In this document: in pieces, positions 1 through 10,627 of the stretch
Layout of the letters: every line of letters starts with the position of its first letter
Position numbering within the stretch: position 1 is the first letter of the stretch
Assembly (NCBI RefSeq): GCF_027943255.1
Contig: NC_072893.1
Location: forward strand, 18,994,001 to 19,058,000
From: Anastrepha obliqua
Lineage: Eukaryota > Arthropoda > Insecta > Diptera > Tephritidae
Length of the DNA stretch: 64,000 nucleotides
Reading direction: 5' to 3'
Notes under the pieces: model-generated
Seen by the model: the letters and a program-made list of their open reading frames with translations, nothing else
Database searches by the model: none
Told to the model about the DNA's origin: nothing
Made by a program: the position numbers and the translations under genes

Positions 1-179
1 GACACTAATTTGAGTATAAACTCAAACATATTCAATTGTTCTGCTACAAAAAACTGTATTTCCAAATAAACGAAGAATCAGCAAAAGCAATCTAGTAAAC
101 ATAAACAAAAGCACCGGTGATAATAAAAGCTATTTAAGGGATTGCTCTAAGTTGGACTTGTTTAATAGCTGAACCGCAA
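1..179. other. 5' flank of CutA gene
   Basis: AT-rich sequence without a supportable reading frame. It probably includes the 5' UTR or promoter of the CutA gene that starts at 180. No clear TATA box was identified. Confidence 0.4.
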
Positions 180-710
180 ATGCAAATATTTAGACATTGC
201 ACTGTGTGTTTCCGATATTTGCCATTGCATTTTACTACTCGTAAATTGCTTGTGACTTTTGTAGCTGCTGTGAATATTTTAAACTCTGCTGCTTCGATAG
301 AAGGCATAGGCGACAAAACCTGCAGTCGTAGCTTATCTTCCAATTGCAAAGACATGAGTACTGCCTCTGAAGAGTCTTATACTGCGGGTAGCAGCTCGGT
401 GGCATTCGTAACAACACCAGATGAAAAGTTGGCTAAGAAATTAGCACAAGGCTTGGTGGAAAAGCAATTGGCCGCTTGTGTTAACATAATTCCACAAATA
501 CAATCCATCTACATGTGGGAGGGCAAGGTGAATGAGGATAATGAATATCTAATGATGATTAAGACGCGGACAAGCCGTTTGGACGATTTGATAAAGTTCG
601 TACGTGAGAATCATTCGTACAGTGTAGCTGAGGTTATAACCTTGCCCATTGAAAAGGGCAATGCACCATATTTGAGTTGGATTGCGCAGACTGTGCCAGA
701 TAAGAAATGA
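180..710 (+). CDS. CutA: CutA-like divalent-cation tolerance protein
   Basis: Single-exon frame of 176 residues. Residues from about 73 to the end match the CutA1 family: a VAFVTTPDE-type first strand, the LAACVNIIP segment, the IYMWEGKV strand, the MMIKTR strand, and the VAEVITLPIEKGNAPYLSWI end. CutA forms ferredoxin-like trimers; bacterial members are linked to copper tolerance and animal members to membrane anchoring of acetylcholinesterase, but the fly function is not established by this sequence. The N-terminal 70 residues contain a hydrophobic stretch (LLVTFVAAVNIL), consistent with a signal anchor or organelle presequence. A second in-frame ATG at 354 would give a shorter product without it. 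Possible polyadenylation signals AATAAA lie at 784-789 and 919-924. No intron is needed. Family assignment is firm; start choice is less so. Confidence 0.9.
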   Translation: MQIFRHCTVCFRYLPLHFTTRKLLVTFVAAVNILNSAASIEGIGDKTCSRSLSSNCKDMSTASEESYTAGSSSVAFVTTPDEKLAKKLAQGLVEKQLAACVNIIPQIQSIYMWEGKVNEDNEYLMMIKTRTSRLDDLIKFVRENHSYSVAEVITLPIEKGNAPYLSWIAQTVPDKK

Positions 711-783
711 ATTGCTGCGAATGAGAAAAAAAGTGCATGGCAATTTTTAGAACGCATTAAGATTTGTATGATGCAAATTAAGA

Positions 784-789
784 AATAAA
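784..789 (+). terminator. Likely polyadenylation signal of CutA
   Basis: AATAAA 74 bases after the CutA stop codon; a second AATAAA follows at 919-924. Placement is as expected for a fly 3' UTR. Confidence 0.5.
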
Positions 790-1043
790 TCAAACTTACT
801 TCATTGTTATCTGTGTGTGTTTGTCTTACAAATTCGTTGTCGAAATGTATCAGAGGTCAAGTCAATTTCTTATCGATGATATAGTCGTCACCTGAACTAA
901 GCGATGTTAATATTGAGAAATAAAGTTTTTAATTGGATGCCGGCTTATTAATATAAAGCGGAATCGGCAATCAGGGGTATGGCAGATATGCGTTAATTAA
1001 AGAATACACAACAATGGAATTTTTTTTTTTATTACATATTTCC

Positions 1044-2329
1044 GGCCGCCGCCGTAGCCGAATGGCTTGGTGTGTGACTACCATTCGGGAGTGTGTATGT
1101 TCGAAATTCCGTGTGTGAAACAGCAAAATGATAGAACGATTTTTTTCAGATTTTCAATTTTCACCACCTGGACAAAGGAGGTCAAACTGCAACTGAAGGT
1201 AAAAGTCAATGACATACCAATTCCGACTGTTAACAGACCCAAAATCCTGGGAGTTACCTTCGACGGTTTGCTCTCCTTCTCAGCGCATACAACCGCTATT
1301 GCCACTAAAATACAAAATCGCAACAAGGTCCTCAAATCGCTTGCCGGCAGCACTTGGGGCAAATACAAAGAAATGTTGCTATCGACATTTAAGGCAATAG
1401 GCCAGCCGGTTTTAAACTATGCTGCGCCTGTCTGGTCGCCTGGAATCAGTGACTCCCAGTCGAAGACGAAGCTACAGACTTGTCAAAACACTGCCATTAG
1501 AACTGCGACAGGATGTCTTCTGATGGTCCCACTACAATATCTACATGACGAGGCCCATATGCTGCCTGTGAAGGAGCATAACAAACTGCTCAGCAAGCAG
1601 TTCCTGTTAGGGTGTTACCGCAGGTCGCACTCATGTACACACCTGCTTGAGCCTAAGCCGCCTTCCAGGCACATCAGCAGGCACCTCCTCAACTACGCGG
1701 ACGCGATCCAGGACAAAACAGATCGACATTTACTGGATCGGACAGTGTACAGATAGACGATTAACGACTTTCATCGGGAGATTTTTACCACCTTCTTAAA
1801 CACCGTCATCGGACCTCACCACCAACAGATGGATAGCTCCAACTTCCCCGAGAGTTCCGCGTAACCTTGGCACAATTACGTTCTGGATACTGTAGCAGGT
1901 TAAACTCCTACCTATCCAGAAACATACTAAACATATGTCCGGCATCTGAAGGCACTGACCACTCTCACATGCCCTATAAAACCCACTCATCTAACACCCC
2001 TCTCCCTCTGTACCCAACCTGTCGAAACAGCAAGTTTCCTGGGCCTACCGTTAGATGAGCTAGACGAAGACGACTGGTGGTTTGCACTACATTGACAGGG
2101 CTCCTGCTACCAAAACAATTTTTTTCAAATAGCGGTCGCGCCTCGGCAACCAATGGCACACCTCCGAGTGTATTTCTGCCATGAAAAAGCTCCTCATAAA
2201 AAATATCTGCCATTCGTAGACGGTTTAAAACTGTAGGTCCCTCCATTTGCGGAACAACATCAAGACGCACTCCACAAATAGGAGGAGGAGCTCGTCCAAA
2301 CTCCTAACAGAAGTGTACGCGCCAATTAT
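1044..2329 (+). repeat. tRNA-derived SINE, split by a LINE insertion
   Basis: The head (1044 to about 1150) has pol III-like boxes: A-box-like TAGCCGAATGG and B-box-like GTTCGAAATTCC. The body resumes at about 2111 and runs to the ACGCGCCAATTAT tail at 2329. The same head-plus-body layout is continuous in the copy at 27010-27315 (opposite strand), which shows that the 0.95-kb middle here is a later insertion. The copy lies between the CutA gene and the visible second exon of the first ZAD gene. Confidence 0.8.
1151..2110 (+). mobile_element. Jockey-clade non-LTR retrotransposon, 5'-truncated copy
   Basis: The frame to 1756 encodes the C-terminal part of a jockey-type reverse transcriptase: KILGVTFD, then LNYAAPVWSP, then CQNTAIRTATGC. 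A second frame from about 1860 continues with LAQLRSGYCSRLNSYLSR, and near 2040 a third piece reads GLPLDELDEDD. These are recognisable parts of jockey ORF2 ends. The copy has frameshifts and stops and lacks endonuclease and palm domains, so it is dead. It is flanked by similar AAC-GA/AA-TTTTTTTCA stretches (about 1135-1151 and 2111-2127), a plausible target duplication in the SINE. A relative lies at 31350-31790. Confidence 0.8.
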
Positions 2330-2394
2330 TTAATAATATTTTCACATTAAGTTGGACTACCCTAATTATGTAATCAAAATTATTTACTTTACAG

Positions 2395-4651
2395 CTGAAC
2401 GGGAGTGATGACATGCCCGCCCTAATATGTAGCAAATGCTCAAAGCGTCTCCACATAGCCAATGATTTTGTAAAGTTGGCTCATGAGACAGAGAAAAATT
2501 TGAAAGCATTTCTCTCGAAGATTAGTAAAGATTTTCAATTGGTTACAAACAACATTTCTGATAAAAGTAAAATCAACGAAGAAGACGAAGATGACGATTT
2601 GTTGTCAGCGATTCTTGAAGACGAAAGTATCAATAAAACACCCGAAGAATCAAAACAGACCTTCTCAAAGTGTGTGCTTGTGCAAAAGACTAACGGTGCT
2701 GTTTGCGCTTCCCAGGTATCCAGTAACAGAAAAATAACTATCAGGGATAAGTCAAAAAATGAGATGCAAGAAAGCCAACTGCTACCAGAATTAAAGAATG
2801 CAAAACGTGCTGCTGGAAATATGTCACCGGAGGGCGGCGTAGATATGGACAGTAACTTGATAGGAGTAAACGCTAAAACAGTAGATACAAATATTGGCAT
2901 ACAACAATTTAAATTATACAAACCCGATGTGCAAATGAAAATAGAGTCACAGGAGGTGGGGAACACATCAAATTTGAATATTAAATGCAGCATAGATTTC
3001 AGTGGAGCTGGGAATGGGCAGCCTGCTGCGAGTGATGAACTTCAAAATGAAGATTCTCCAAGTCATGAAATACCAATTCTTGAATACACCGATGAAGAAT
3101 CTCAAACAGAATTGGAAATTTTAGAAGAGAATCTACAACCAAGTGACGATACACGCAGTTGTTCCAGTGCAGTGGAAGAGCAAGCGGCTAGAAGTGATGG
3201 TTATTTCAAGGAATATCAAGCGATGCTACAGGAGGGTGACGAGTACTTAGAAGATAACAGTTCAGAGCATAGCAAAGCGACAACATCCAATGACTTACAT
3301 TTGGATGATGACACTGACGAATTATCGGACAATGGATATCTCGCTGTGAAAAACGTTGAGGAGGCGCACATTGATGAAGAACATCTTGTCGATTCGCCAT
3401 CACATACGCAGCCAGTAACCGAAAATATTACAATCGCTGAAAAGGAAGTAAAGCTCAAACCGCGCAAAACTCAAAGTAGAACAAATGGCCGTGGTGCAAG
3501 TTCCAGGTCAGCGAAACAAGATGACGGATTAAGTACTTCAAAGCGCTTCCTCTGTTTTAAATGTAATCGCGACTTCAGCACCAAAACCAATCTTACACGG
3601 CATATGGCAACACATGAAGGCAATCGGCCATTTCAGTGCAATGTGTGCAATAAGAGTTTCACGCAGAATGTATCACTCAAACAGCACATGTACACGCACA
3701 CTGGTGAGAAGCCATACCGGTGCGAGGTTTGTAATCGCGGCTTTACGCAATGCAAGAGCCTGGTGTTCCACATTCGTAGACACACAGGCGAAAAACCGTT
3801 TCCTTGTGAAAAGTGCGGAGCACTCTTTAGACAAAAGGATGGTCTAAAGGTAAGATTATATACCATCTATGGCATTTTGCACTGCAAATGATAATTAATT
3901 CTTCCAATTTCTCTGCCAAACAGACTCATATACTTAAAAGGCATACGATCAAGTCACAAGACGAGCTAACTACATGCGCCATCTGTAAGGAGTTGCTTCC
4001 CGACAACACCGTTCAAGAACACATGAAAAAACATCTCAATGACTATGTGCGTGTTGACTCTGTAATGTCATGCGCGAACCGTGAGGCAAATACAGACGAC
4101 GACTCGGATATGCTACTCGAGTATATAGACGATGACCCACTACATGAAAAATCCACCGTCTTTATACGAGGCGATTCTGTGGCAGAGAGTGCAGATGATA
4201 TAGGTTCAGAAGCGCATGTTGTAGATTTAATGACAACGTCAGCGTTGGAACCAAGCCGTGCCAAGAAATACCAGTGCCGCAAATGCTTCAAATGCTTTGC
4301 CATCAAGTAAGTACAAATTGTATGGACAAATTCGAAGTAAGTGCTGAGTCGTATTATTTTCATTTTAGAAAAAATCTTATTCGCCATTTGACAACCCACA
4401 ACGTACCGGTTAGTTTGGATATGGGCAGCAGCGACGAGTTACGTGCCCCCACGTCGAAGGAGGCCAATAGCCCCGAAGAAGTCTATCAGTGCGAACTATG
4501 TGAATTGATGTTCGACAGCACAGAAGAAATGCTTAAGCACAGTAATTTAGATCACGCTTTTAAATGCGACGAATGTCCACAATTGCAATTCACATCACGT
4601 CGGCTACTCTCCGAGCACATGATGAAGCATGGATTAAGTGGCATGCAGTAA
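2395..4651 (+). CDS. ZAD/C2H2 zinc-finger protein, first exon not found
   Basis: Visible exons: 2395-3849, 3924-4306 and 4369-4651, joined by short GT-AG introns of 74 and 62 bp. A splice acceptor (TTACTTTACAG) ends at 2394. The first visible exon opens in frame with LNGSDDMPALICSKCSKRL, the second half of a ZAD domain (ICxxC pair and following helix); the CRxC half must lie on an upstream exon I cannot locate. About 706 residues are visible. A long acidic, low-complexity linker is followed by eight C2H2 fingers: four in a row beginning FLCFKC, FQCNVC, YRCEVC and FPCEKC, then an atypical CAIC finger, then YQCRKC, YQCELC and FKCDEC. Finger 4 and finger 6 are each split by an intron and become canonical only after splicing, which supports the junctions. 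ZAD proteins are usually dimerising nuclear DNA-binding factors; this one's target is unknown. Confidence 0.85.
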
Positions 4652-5370
4652 TGTATGTGCAACAACATGCATACGAGTGAATAAGTATTTATAAAAAAAA
4701 GAAACAAAATACGTAAATATTTATAAAAAAGTTACCTGCATTTTAATTCATTCAATGACAAACTAGCGGGAAAACACATAAACATCGAATGTCCAATAAG
4801 TTGAGAGATATACATATGTGCATACATATATCACTACAATATCAACATTTGTGGGTACAGTTAAAATGAGCTAATTGCATTGATTGCATCATTATAATTA
4901 CTATAAATTCCAAATCAAAATTTCGATAAGTGATCACGACTCTGCAATCGCTATTTGTAAACAAAAAAACAGCTGACGAAAATATGCAGTCTATCAAAAT
5001 CATAGTAATACCACTTTGACGCCAGGCAACATCTGTCACATATTTAAATACAGTTTTTTATGAACGCAATTAGTTTGACCACAGCCAACTTCAAGCTCAA
5101 AGTAAAGCTGCCACCACCATAACGCCATAAATTTTTGATCGAACCACGATATGGGCAACACTATAATCCATTAGAGATGACATGTCATAATTCCGTAGTC
5201 ATAACCATAACCGTAGAGACCACCTCTGAAAGTTTAAGCTGGAAGAAAGTGAGGCCTTTGAAAAGTTCAAACGAACTTGTGAATATTTTTATAAAATATC
5301 TTACATTCTGTGAAAAAAATATAGGGAATTGTTCATTTAATAAGCGCGCATTACAGATATGTCTAGATTT
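4652..5370. other. Intergenic, no gene seen
   Basis: AT-rich 3' flank of the first ZAD gene. There is no perfect AATAAA near the stop; AATAAG at about 4680 may serve. Short frames around 5135-5422 show no family resemblance and are probably chance. Confidence 0.5.
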
Positions 5371-6500
5371 TTTTTTGCTGGAATATTGGTACAACTATCC
5401 TCTATGGTGCCCCAGTGTTTGAGCGTGATCAGTCAATTAGCTTGTTTTTGGCATTTAATTATATCAGTCAATCGCAGGTGTTCTCTGCGATTTTCACTAT
5501 GGAAAAAAATATCGAACAAAGGATTTGTCTTCAAATTTGTGTTTTGAACGGGATTTCGTATGCCGAATCATTGAAAATGTTGCAGAGAGTCTATGACGTG
5601 TGTGCTTTATCAAAAACACGGGTCTACGAGTTGTATAAGGCTTTTGCAGAGGGCCGAGAAGTCGTGAAAGATTTGCATCGATCTGGTCGTCCATCAACGT
5701 CTTCAATGGATGAAAACGTCGCCAAAGTCAAGGAAATGGTGCTGGAAAACCATCATTGAAGTTCGAGGGAGGTAGCTCGGGATCTTAGCGTGTCTCACAA
5801 ATCAATTCGCCACATTTTACAACATCAATTGGGCATGAGACGCGTGGTTGCTCGACTCTTTCCAAAACAGTTTAATTTTTTTCAAAAAAAATCGGAGAAA
5901 GGTGGCTTGAGTAAGAGAATTCGCACCCAAAGTTTATACAGCGGTTCATAACAGGTGATGCGACGTGGGCATATGAGTTTGACATGCAAACCAGTCAGCA
6001 GGCGGCTAAATGGCGCTGTTTTCATGAGTCGAAACCCAATGTCGGTCAAAAGTGAAAGTTAAGCTACTCGTTTTCTTTGATTATCTTGCTGTTGTACATA
6101 AATAATATTATTTGGAAGCTATGCGGCGTTGAAGAGATAATGCGCGTAGGAAGCGGCCCAATTTGTGGAAAGAAAACTCATGGATCTTGCACCATGATAA
6201 CGCAACGTCTCACAAGGTTCATATTGTGAACACTTTTTTTGAGCAAAAACTCGGCTCTGTGACTTTTTTCTCTTCCCAAACTTAAATTCCCACTCCGCGG
6301 ACGCCGCTTTGAGTCGATAGAGGCCATTAAGGCGGATTCGTTGAGGAAGCTGAAGAAGATCTCTTCAAACGCGTTTAAAAGGTGCTTTGATGACTGGACT
6401 AATCGTTGGCGTGTGAGTATTGCTTCGAATGGAGCCCATTTTTAAGGCGGCAAGAAAAACGTTGATGATTAAACAATTATTTTGCGTTTATTGAACAATT
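5370..6500 (+). mobile_element. Decayed mariner-like element
   Basis: Transposase-like sequence runs from ATG 5499 (MEKNIEQRICLQICVLNG) to a stop at 6443-6445. The helix-turn-helix region and the GRPSTSSMDENV linker are clear. A stop at about 5758 and several frameshifts follow. The HHDNATSH catalytic block survives at about 6190-6215, and a C-terminal IEAIKADSLRKLKK block at about 6320. Ends are not resolved. It resembles the transposase type in which KEMVLENR follows the GRPS motif. Inactive. Confidence 0.8.
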
Positions 6501-7040
6501 CCTGGTACTTTTTTGACAGAATTTATTACAAATATTTTAGGATCGAACTCTATCCTGCTGAGAGCAACGCTACCAACGCGCTAATGAATTTCGCGGATGT
6601 GCTGAAGATTTTATTTAATAAGTTTTGCCGATTATATAATAAAGTAAAATCTTCCCACCATTATACACAGCAAATGATATGCCTCTTCCTTTCGTCAAGC
6701 GTTAAGCTAAATACACACCAGGCAACCGTTGCAGCAACTCGGCCATGTTGAAGCAACCGTTGCCTCGTGTGTAGCTGTGTTGCCAAATGATTTTCGTGTT
6801 GCTGCAACCGTTGCCTGAAATATCAAATAAATTTGATTTTTGGGATAGGTTGCTGCAACCGTTGCTTCGTGTGTATCATTGTTTACTGCTTTTACTCGTT
6901 CAGTTCGTTGAAAACAAGCGAAGAAGAAGGTTCGTGCGGAGTAAAATAAAGTGAAAAAGGAAAAAATGGCAATTGAAAATAATGAAAATTATGTTAATTT
7001 TATTAACGAATATAAAAATTCGAGAGAACTGTGGGATATA

Positions 7041-8326
7041 ATAGGTCTATCGATAAGTTCGTGCGGTTTTACAACAGATGACGTAACTTGATTATTATTC
7101 CATCGATCCACATTTCCAAACATTCATTGGAGAGCTACTGTCGTAAGGCACAAACGTCAGTATAAGTTTTTTATTTGAAGCGTAAACAACAATATTTTTA
7201 CCACACTTGAAAATGTCGAATTTCGTGCCAAATAATGTGTTTTTGCGGGGAATTCTTCTTCATTATTTTAATATGAAGAAAAAAGCAGCCGAAAGTCATC
7301 GTATCTTGGTGGAAGTTTATGGTGAGCATGCTCTAGCTGAGCGAACGTGCCAGAAGTGGTTTGCACGCTTTAAAAGTGGTGATTTTGGCTTGGAAGACGA
7401 AGAACGCGAGGGTGCGCCGCCAAAGTTCATGGATACCGAATTGGAGGAATTGCTCGATCAAGATCCGGCTCAAACGCAAGAAGAGGTTGCAAAAACTTTG
7501 GGAGTTGATCAATCAACCATTTCCAAACGTTTAAAAGCCATGGGAATGATCCGAAAGGTAGGCCATTGGGTGCCGTATGAATTGAAGCCAAGAGACGTTG
7601 AACGCCGTTTTATGGCATGCGAACAACTGCTTCAACGGCACAAAAGAAAGGGTTTTTTGCATCGAATTGTGACTGGCGATGAAAAGTGGGTCCATTACGA
7701 CAATCCAAAACGTCGGGCAACGTATGGATACCCTGGCCATGCTTCAACATCGACGTCGGCGCAGAATATTCATGGCCTGAAGGTTATGCTGTGTATCTGG
7801 TGGGACCAGCTGGGTGTTGTGTATTATGAGCTACTGAAACCGAATGAAACGATTACGGGGGATGTCTACCGACGACAATTGATGCGTTTGAGCCGAGCAC
7901 TGCGAGAAAAACGGCCGCAATACGCCGATAGACACGACAAAGTTATTTTGCAACATGACAATGCTCGGCCACATGTTGCACAAGTGGTCAAAACATACTT
8001 AGAAACGCTCAAATGGGATGTCCTACCCCACCCGCCGTATAGTCCAGACCTTGCGCCATCCGATTACTATCTCTTCCGATCGATGCAACATGGCCTGGCT
8101 GACCAGCACTTCCGTAATTACGATGAAGTCAAAAAATGGATCGATTCGTGGATTGCGGCAAAACCGACCGAATTTTTCACAAAGGGAATCCGTGAATTGC
8201 CAGAAAGATGGGAAAAAGTAGTAGTAAGCGATGGACAATACTTTGAATATTAAATTTGTAACCATTTTACGTCAATAAAGTTTCAAATTTCGAAAAAAAA
8301 CCGCACGAACTTAAACATAGTCCTAT
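7041..8326 (+). mobile_element. Mariner element, apparently complete
   Basis: 1286 bp, bounded by inverted repeats of 30 bp (7041-7070 and 8297-8326; 26 of 30 match, sharing AAGTTCGTGCGGTTTT) and by TA at 7039-7040 and 8327-8328. Length, ends and target duplication are all as expected for a full mariner. It carries one uninterrupted transposase gene. Confidence 0.93.
7207..8253 (+). CDS. Mariner transposase, mauritiana-type, intact
   Basis: 348 residues; family members such as Mos1 have 345. Translation may start at the third codon (MSNFVPN, 7213), which aligns better with Mos1. The N-terminal helix-turn-helix covers about residues 5-110, including SGDFGLEDEEREGAPPK and the WVPYEL motif. Catalytic DD34D residues are all present: D158 in VTGDEKWV, D251 in LQHDNARPH and D286 in YSPDLAPSDYYLF, with 34 residues between the last two. 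The C-terminal LPERWEKVVVSDGQYFEY matches the family end. The reaction is cut-and-paste transposition into TA. No frame damage was seen, so activity is possible but not shown. Confidence 0.93.
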   Translation: MKMSNFVPNNVFLRGILLHYFNMKKKAAESHRILVEVYGEHALAERTCQKWFARFKSGDFGLEDEEREGAPPKFMDTELEELLDQDPAQTQEEVAKTLGVDQSTISKRLKAMGMIRKVGHWVPYELKPRDVERRFMACEQLLQRHKRKGFLHRIVTGDEKWVHYDNPKRRATYGYPGHASTSTSAQNIHGLKVMLCIWWDQLGVVYYELLKPNETITGDVYRRQLMRLSRALREKRPQYADRHDKVILQHDNARPHVAQVVKTYLETLKWDVLPHPPYSPDLAPSDYYLFRSMQHGLADQHFRNYDEVKKWIDSWIAAKPTEFFTKGIRELPERWEKVVVSDGQYFEY

Positions 8327-8413
8327 TAAGTAGTGAAAAATATAAAAATAAAAATTTTAGAAAAAAAGCATACGAACAATTAAAAAATGAATACAATAAA
8401 ATTGATAAAAATT

Positions 8414-8767
8414 TCAAGTCCGCAAAAGCGTTTCCTGTTGCAAGATACCGCAAAGTTATTGCCAGTCTAATTTCTGCTGATATTGCCTCTCTCATTATGG
8501 TATCTTGTTTCGTTATTTTGGCCTTTACGAAGTCCAACAATTTTCTAAACAGGGCTTCGTCCATCCTCATGTAATTTTTATAGTCCGCTGGCTCATTTTC
8601 CTTCAGTTCTTTCAGCAGCCTCTCGTTCGAAAATTCGATTTTTTTAAAAGCCAATTTTTGGACCAGATTTTCTTTCTCTTCTTTTGTTGCATCTCTTCTT
8701 CCTCATTTTCGTACAAAAGTTCGTCAATTATAATAAGAGAAGTAATTTTACATATTTCGTCGATCAT
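8414..8767 (-). pseudogene. Harbinger transposase N-terminal fragment
   Basis: From ATG 8767 the minus strand reads an acidic start (DELLYENEEEEMQQ), then after a one-base slip in an A-run near 8645 continues as LLKELKENEPADYKNYMRMD, then KQDTIMREAISAEIRLAITL and RYLATGNAFADLKF. This is the conserved N-terminal region before the DDE nuclease of PIF/Harbinger (DDE_Tnp_4) transposases. The catalytic domain is missing. Confidence 0.8.
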
Positions 8768-8999
8768 TTAAAAAATTTAATTTTACGTATCTTCCGCTCG
8801 TACCTTTCCTGCTCCACAGTTATACACAATACTGAGATTGAAGCAACGGTCGCAACGTGTTTCTTAAACAAAGGCAACACGTTGCTGCAACCGTTGCTTC
8901 AACGGTTGCCTGGTGTGTATTTACCTTTAGGATGTGGCGAATAGATGAAGCAACTGGTATAAATAAACATATATTGGCAACGCGGGAATAGAGCTGCCT

Positions 9000-9312
9000 T
9001 AGGGTGCGTTCACATATAAGTAGATGATCTACTTTTTCGTGCTCAACTGCCAATCCGTAATTAAAAAACGAGATTTCCATATGAAATTTCACTCCCAAAA
9101 TCTGAGATTATAAAATAATCTTAGATAATAGCCATACTTTTTGACATACAACCCTGTGTTTTTTGTGTAATAGATCGTTATTTTTATGAATGTAAAGAAC
9201 AACGTCAAAATAAAAACTAAATAAAATGGATGCCGACAAAGAAAATGGTCTGTAGACATAATTCTAATAAAACGTTTGTTAGGTATTATTAACTATGTAT
9301 TCATGTAACAGA
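9000..9312. other. Intergenic, no gene seen
   Basis: AT-rich sequence between the Harbinger-containing repeat and the TGTTA inverted-repeat element. Nothing recognisable. Confidence 0.5.
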
Positions 9313-9484
9313 AAAAAAGAGGTTGTCTGTAAAGTCGGTTTACTGACGATAGTTTAACGTGATAACGTCATAAGAAAATACTGATTGAATGGTTGCATTT
9401 TTCAAAAGAAAATTTTAATTTTATTTGTTTGATAGATATTTTGTATGGATATAGAGAATGAGTTAACATTAACATAAAATAATA

Positions 9485-9632
9485 TACTTTAACATAACAT
9501 AACATAACATAACATAACATAACATAACATAACATAACATAGCATAACATAACATAACATAACATAACATAACATAACATAACATAACATAACATAACAT
9601 AACATAACATATCATAACATAACATAACATGC
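9485..9632. repeat. Pentanucleotide array (AACAT)n
   Basis: About 29 near-perfect copies of AACAT, with single changes such as AGCAT at about 9540. It sits inside the left arm of the foldback-like element and is the reverse complement of the array in the right arm. Confidence 0.95.
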
Positions 9633-9930
9633 TGTTCAAGCAAGGTAACGACGCATGAACAAGATAACGACGCATTTTTTGGTGCGTGCAGCCGGCTACA
9701 TAGAATTATAAGACGTTATCACGTCAAAAAATAATAATAACATTAAAACAACAGGTATTATTAACAAACTTGGTTTTATTTTAAATTCTTCAAGTAAATC
9801 AAATTAATAATAATCAATAAGAAGGCATATGCAAATACAAATACGTGAATTACAAATACGACACATTTTTTCGTGCGTGCAGCCTGTTAAATCGAATTAT
9901 AAGATGTTATCACGTCAAAAAAGCGTGTGT

Positions 9931-10627
9931 CCATAAACGCTTCGTTCACTTAATACTTGTTTTAAAATGTAGTATCGAATTTTGAATACGTATTGCTGCC
10001 ATACTTTTTTGAAACCTCAGTAAACGTCGTTTAAAGATTTCCTCCAACTGTTTATTATTAGCAGCCAATGTCGCAATTAAATTAGCTATTCATTCTCCTT
10101 GTTTTTTTCTCCATATCGTTAATAATAATTAAACAAATCGAAAACACCGAAATATTCCACCAAAATAATTTCTATGAAGAAAAACCTATCACAACAGTAT
10201 TGACAGCCGATTGTCAATTTTGCAGGTAATCTTAGTGGTAAATAATGCATATGTGAACGTACTTTTAAATTACATGTATTTGTACGGCAGTGAGTTATAC
10301 CAGTCTAATGAGGTATGGCCATGCATCTTACTCAATAGCTTTGTTGCTGCTTTCGCATGCAAATTTTTCATCAAGTTAATCGAGCATAAAGGTAGTGGGC
10401 GGGAAGGTGGCAAATAAAAGAGGAGTATTCTAGCATGGGAATTTTTGCTTGGTTCGACTAGCCATTTATGTAGTGTATATCGCGTCTCATACCGTTATAT
10501 TTGGTTGTTTACATCCTTTTTCGTTGCATTGAAACTTTTTCATATTGTATTTTAATTGGTTGCGATCGGCAGAGTGAAAAGTTTTTGTCTACAGTAAATT
10601 AAATTCTATTATTTATTTTTTCCAATA
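9931..10627. other. Unique centre of the foldback-like element, left part
   Basis: Sequence between the left arm and the Tc1-like frame. No gene seen; short frames at 10211-10417 resemble nothing. The Tc1 5' end probably lies within the last 250 bp. Confidence 0.4.

Larger units (their letters stand above)
6966..8413 (+). pseudogene. Harbinger MADF-domain gene fragment, disrupted by mariner
   Basis: The frame starts at ATG 6966 and reads a MADF/Myb-like start (YVNFINEYKNSRELWDI) up to 7040. It resumes at 8329 with SSEKYKNKNFRKKAYEQLK and runs to about 8410, where the deletion junction with the transposase fragment lies. Removing 7041-8326 plus one TA joins the two parts in frame without a stop. 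In Harbinger elements the MADF/Myb-like protein usually partners the transposase in DNA binding and nuclear import. Here it lacks its C-terminus. Confidence 0.75.
6705..8926. mobile_element. PIF/Harbinger element, internally deleted, carrying a mariner
   Basis: The ends are inverted repeats of 27 bp with one mismatch (6705-6731 and 8900-8926), sharing TAAATACACACCAGGCAACC, flanked by TTA at 6702-6704 and 8927-8929. A TTA duplication is typical of PIF/Harbinger. Inside are the start of a MADF-domain gene (+ strand) and the start of a Harbinger transposase gene (- strand), facing each other and both missing their C-terminal parts, so the middle has been deleted. The palindromic motif CAACCGTTG is repeated near both ends. 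The element sits inside a repeat that also occurs, without this insertion, at about 15885-15985. Confidence 0.85.

Noticed and set aside
9368..9675. Open frames rich in MLCYV repeats (also at 12090-12604 and 30397-30780)
   Set aside because: They are translations of TGTTA/AACAT pentanucleotide arrays; the repeat lacks stops in several frames.
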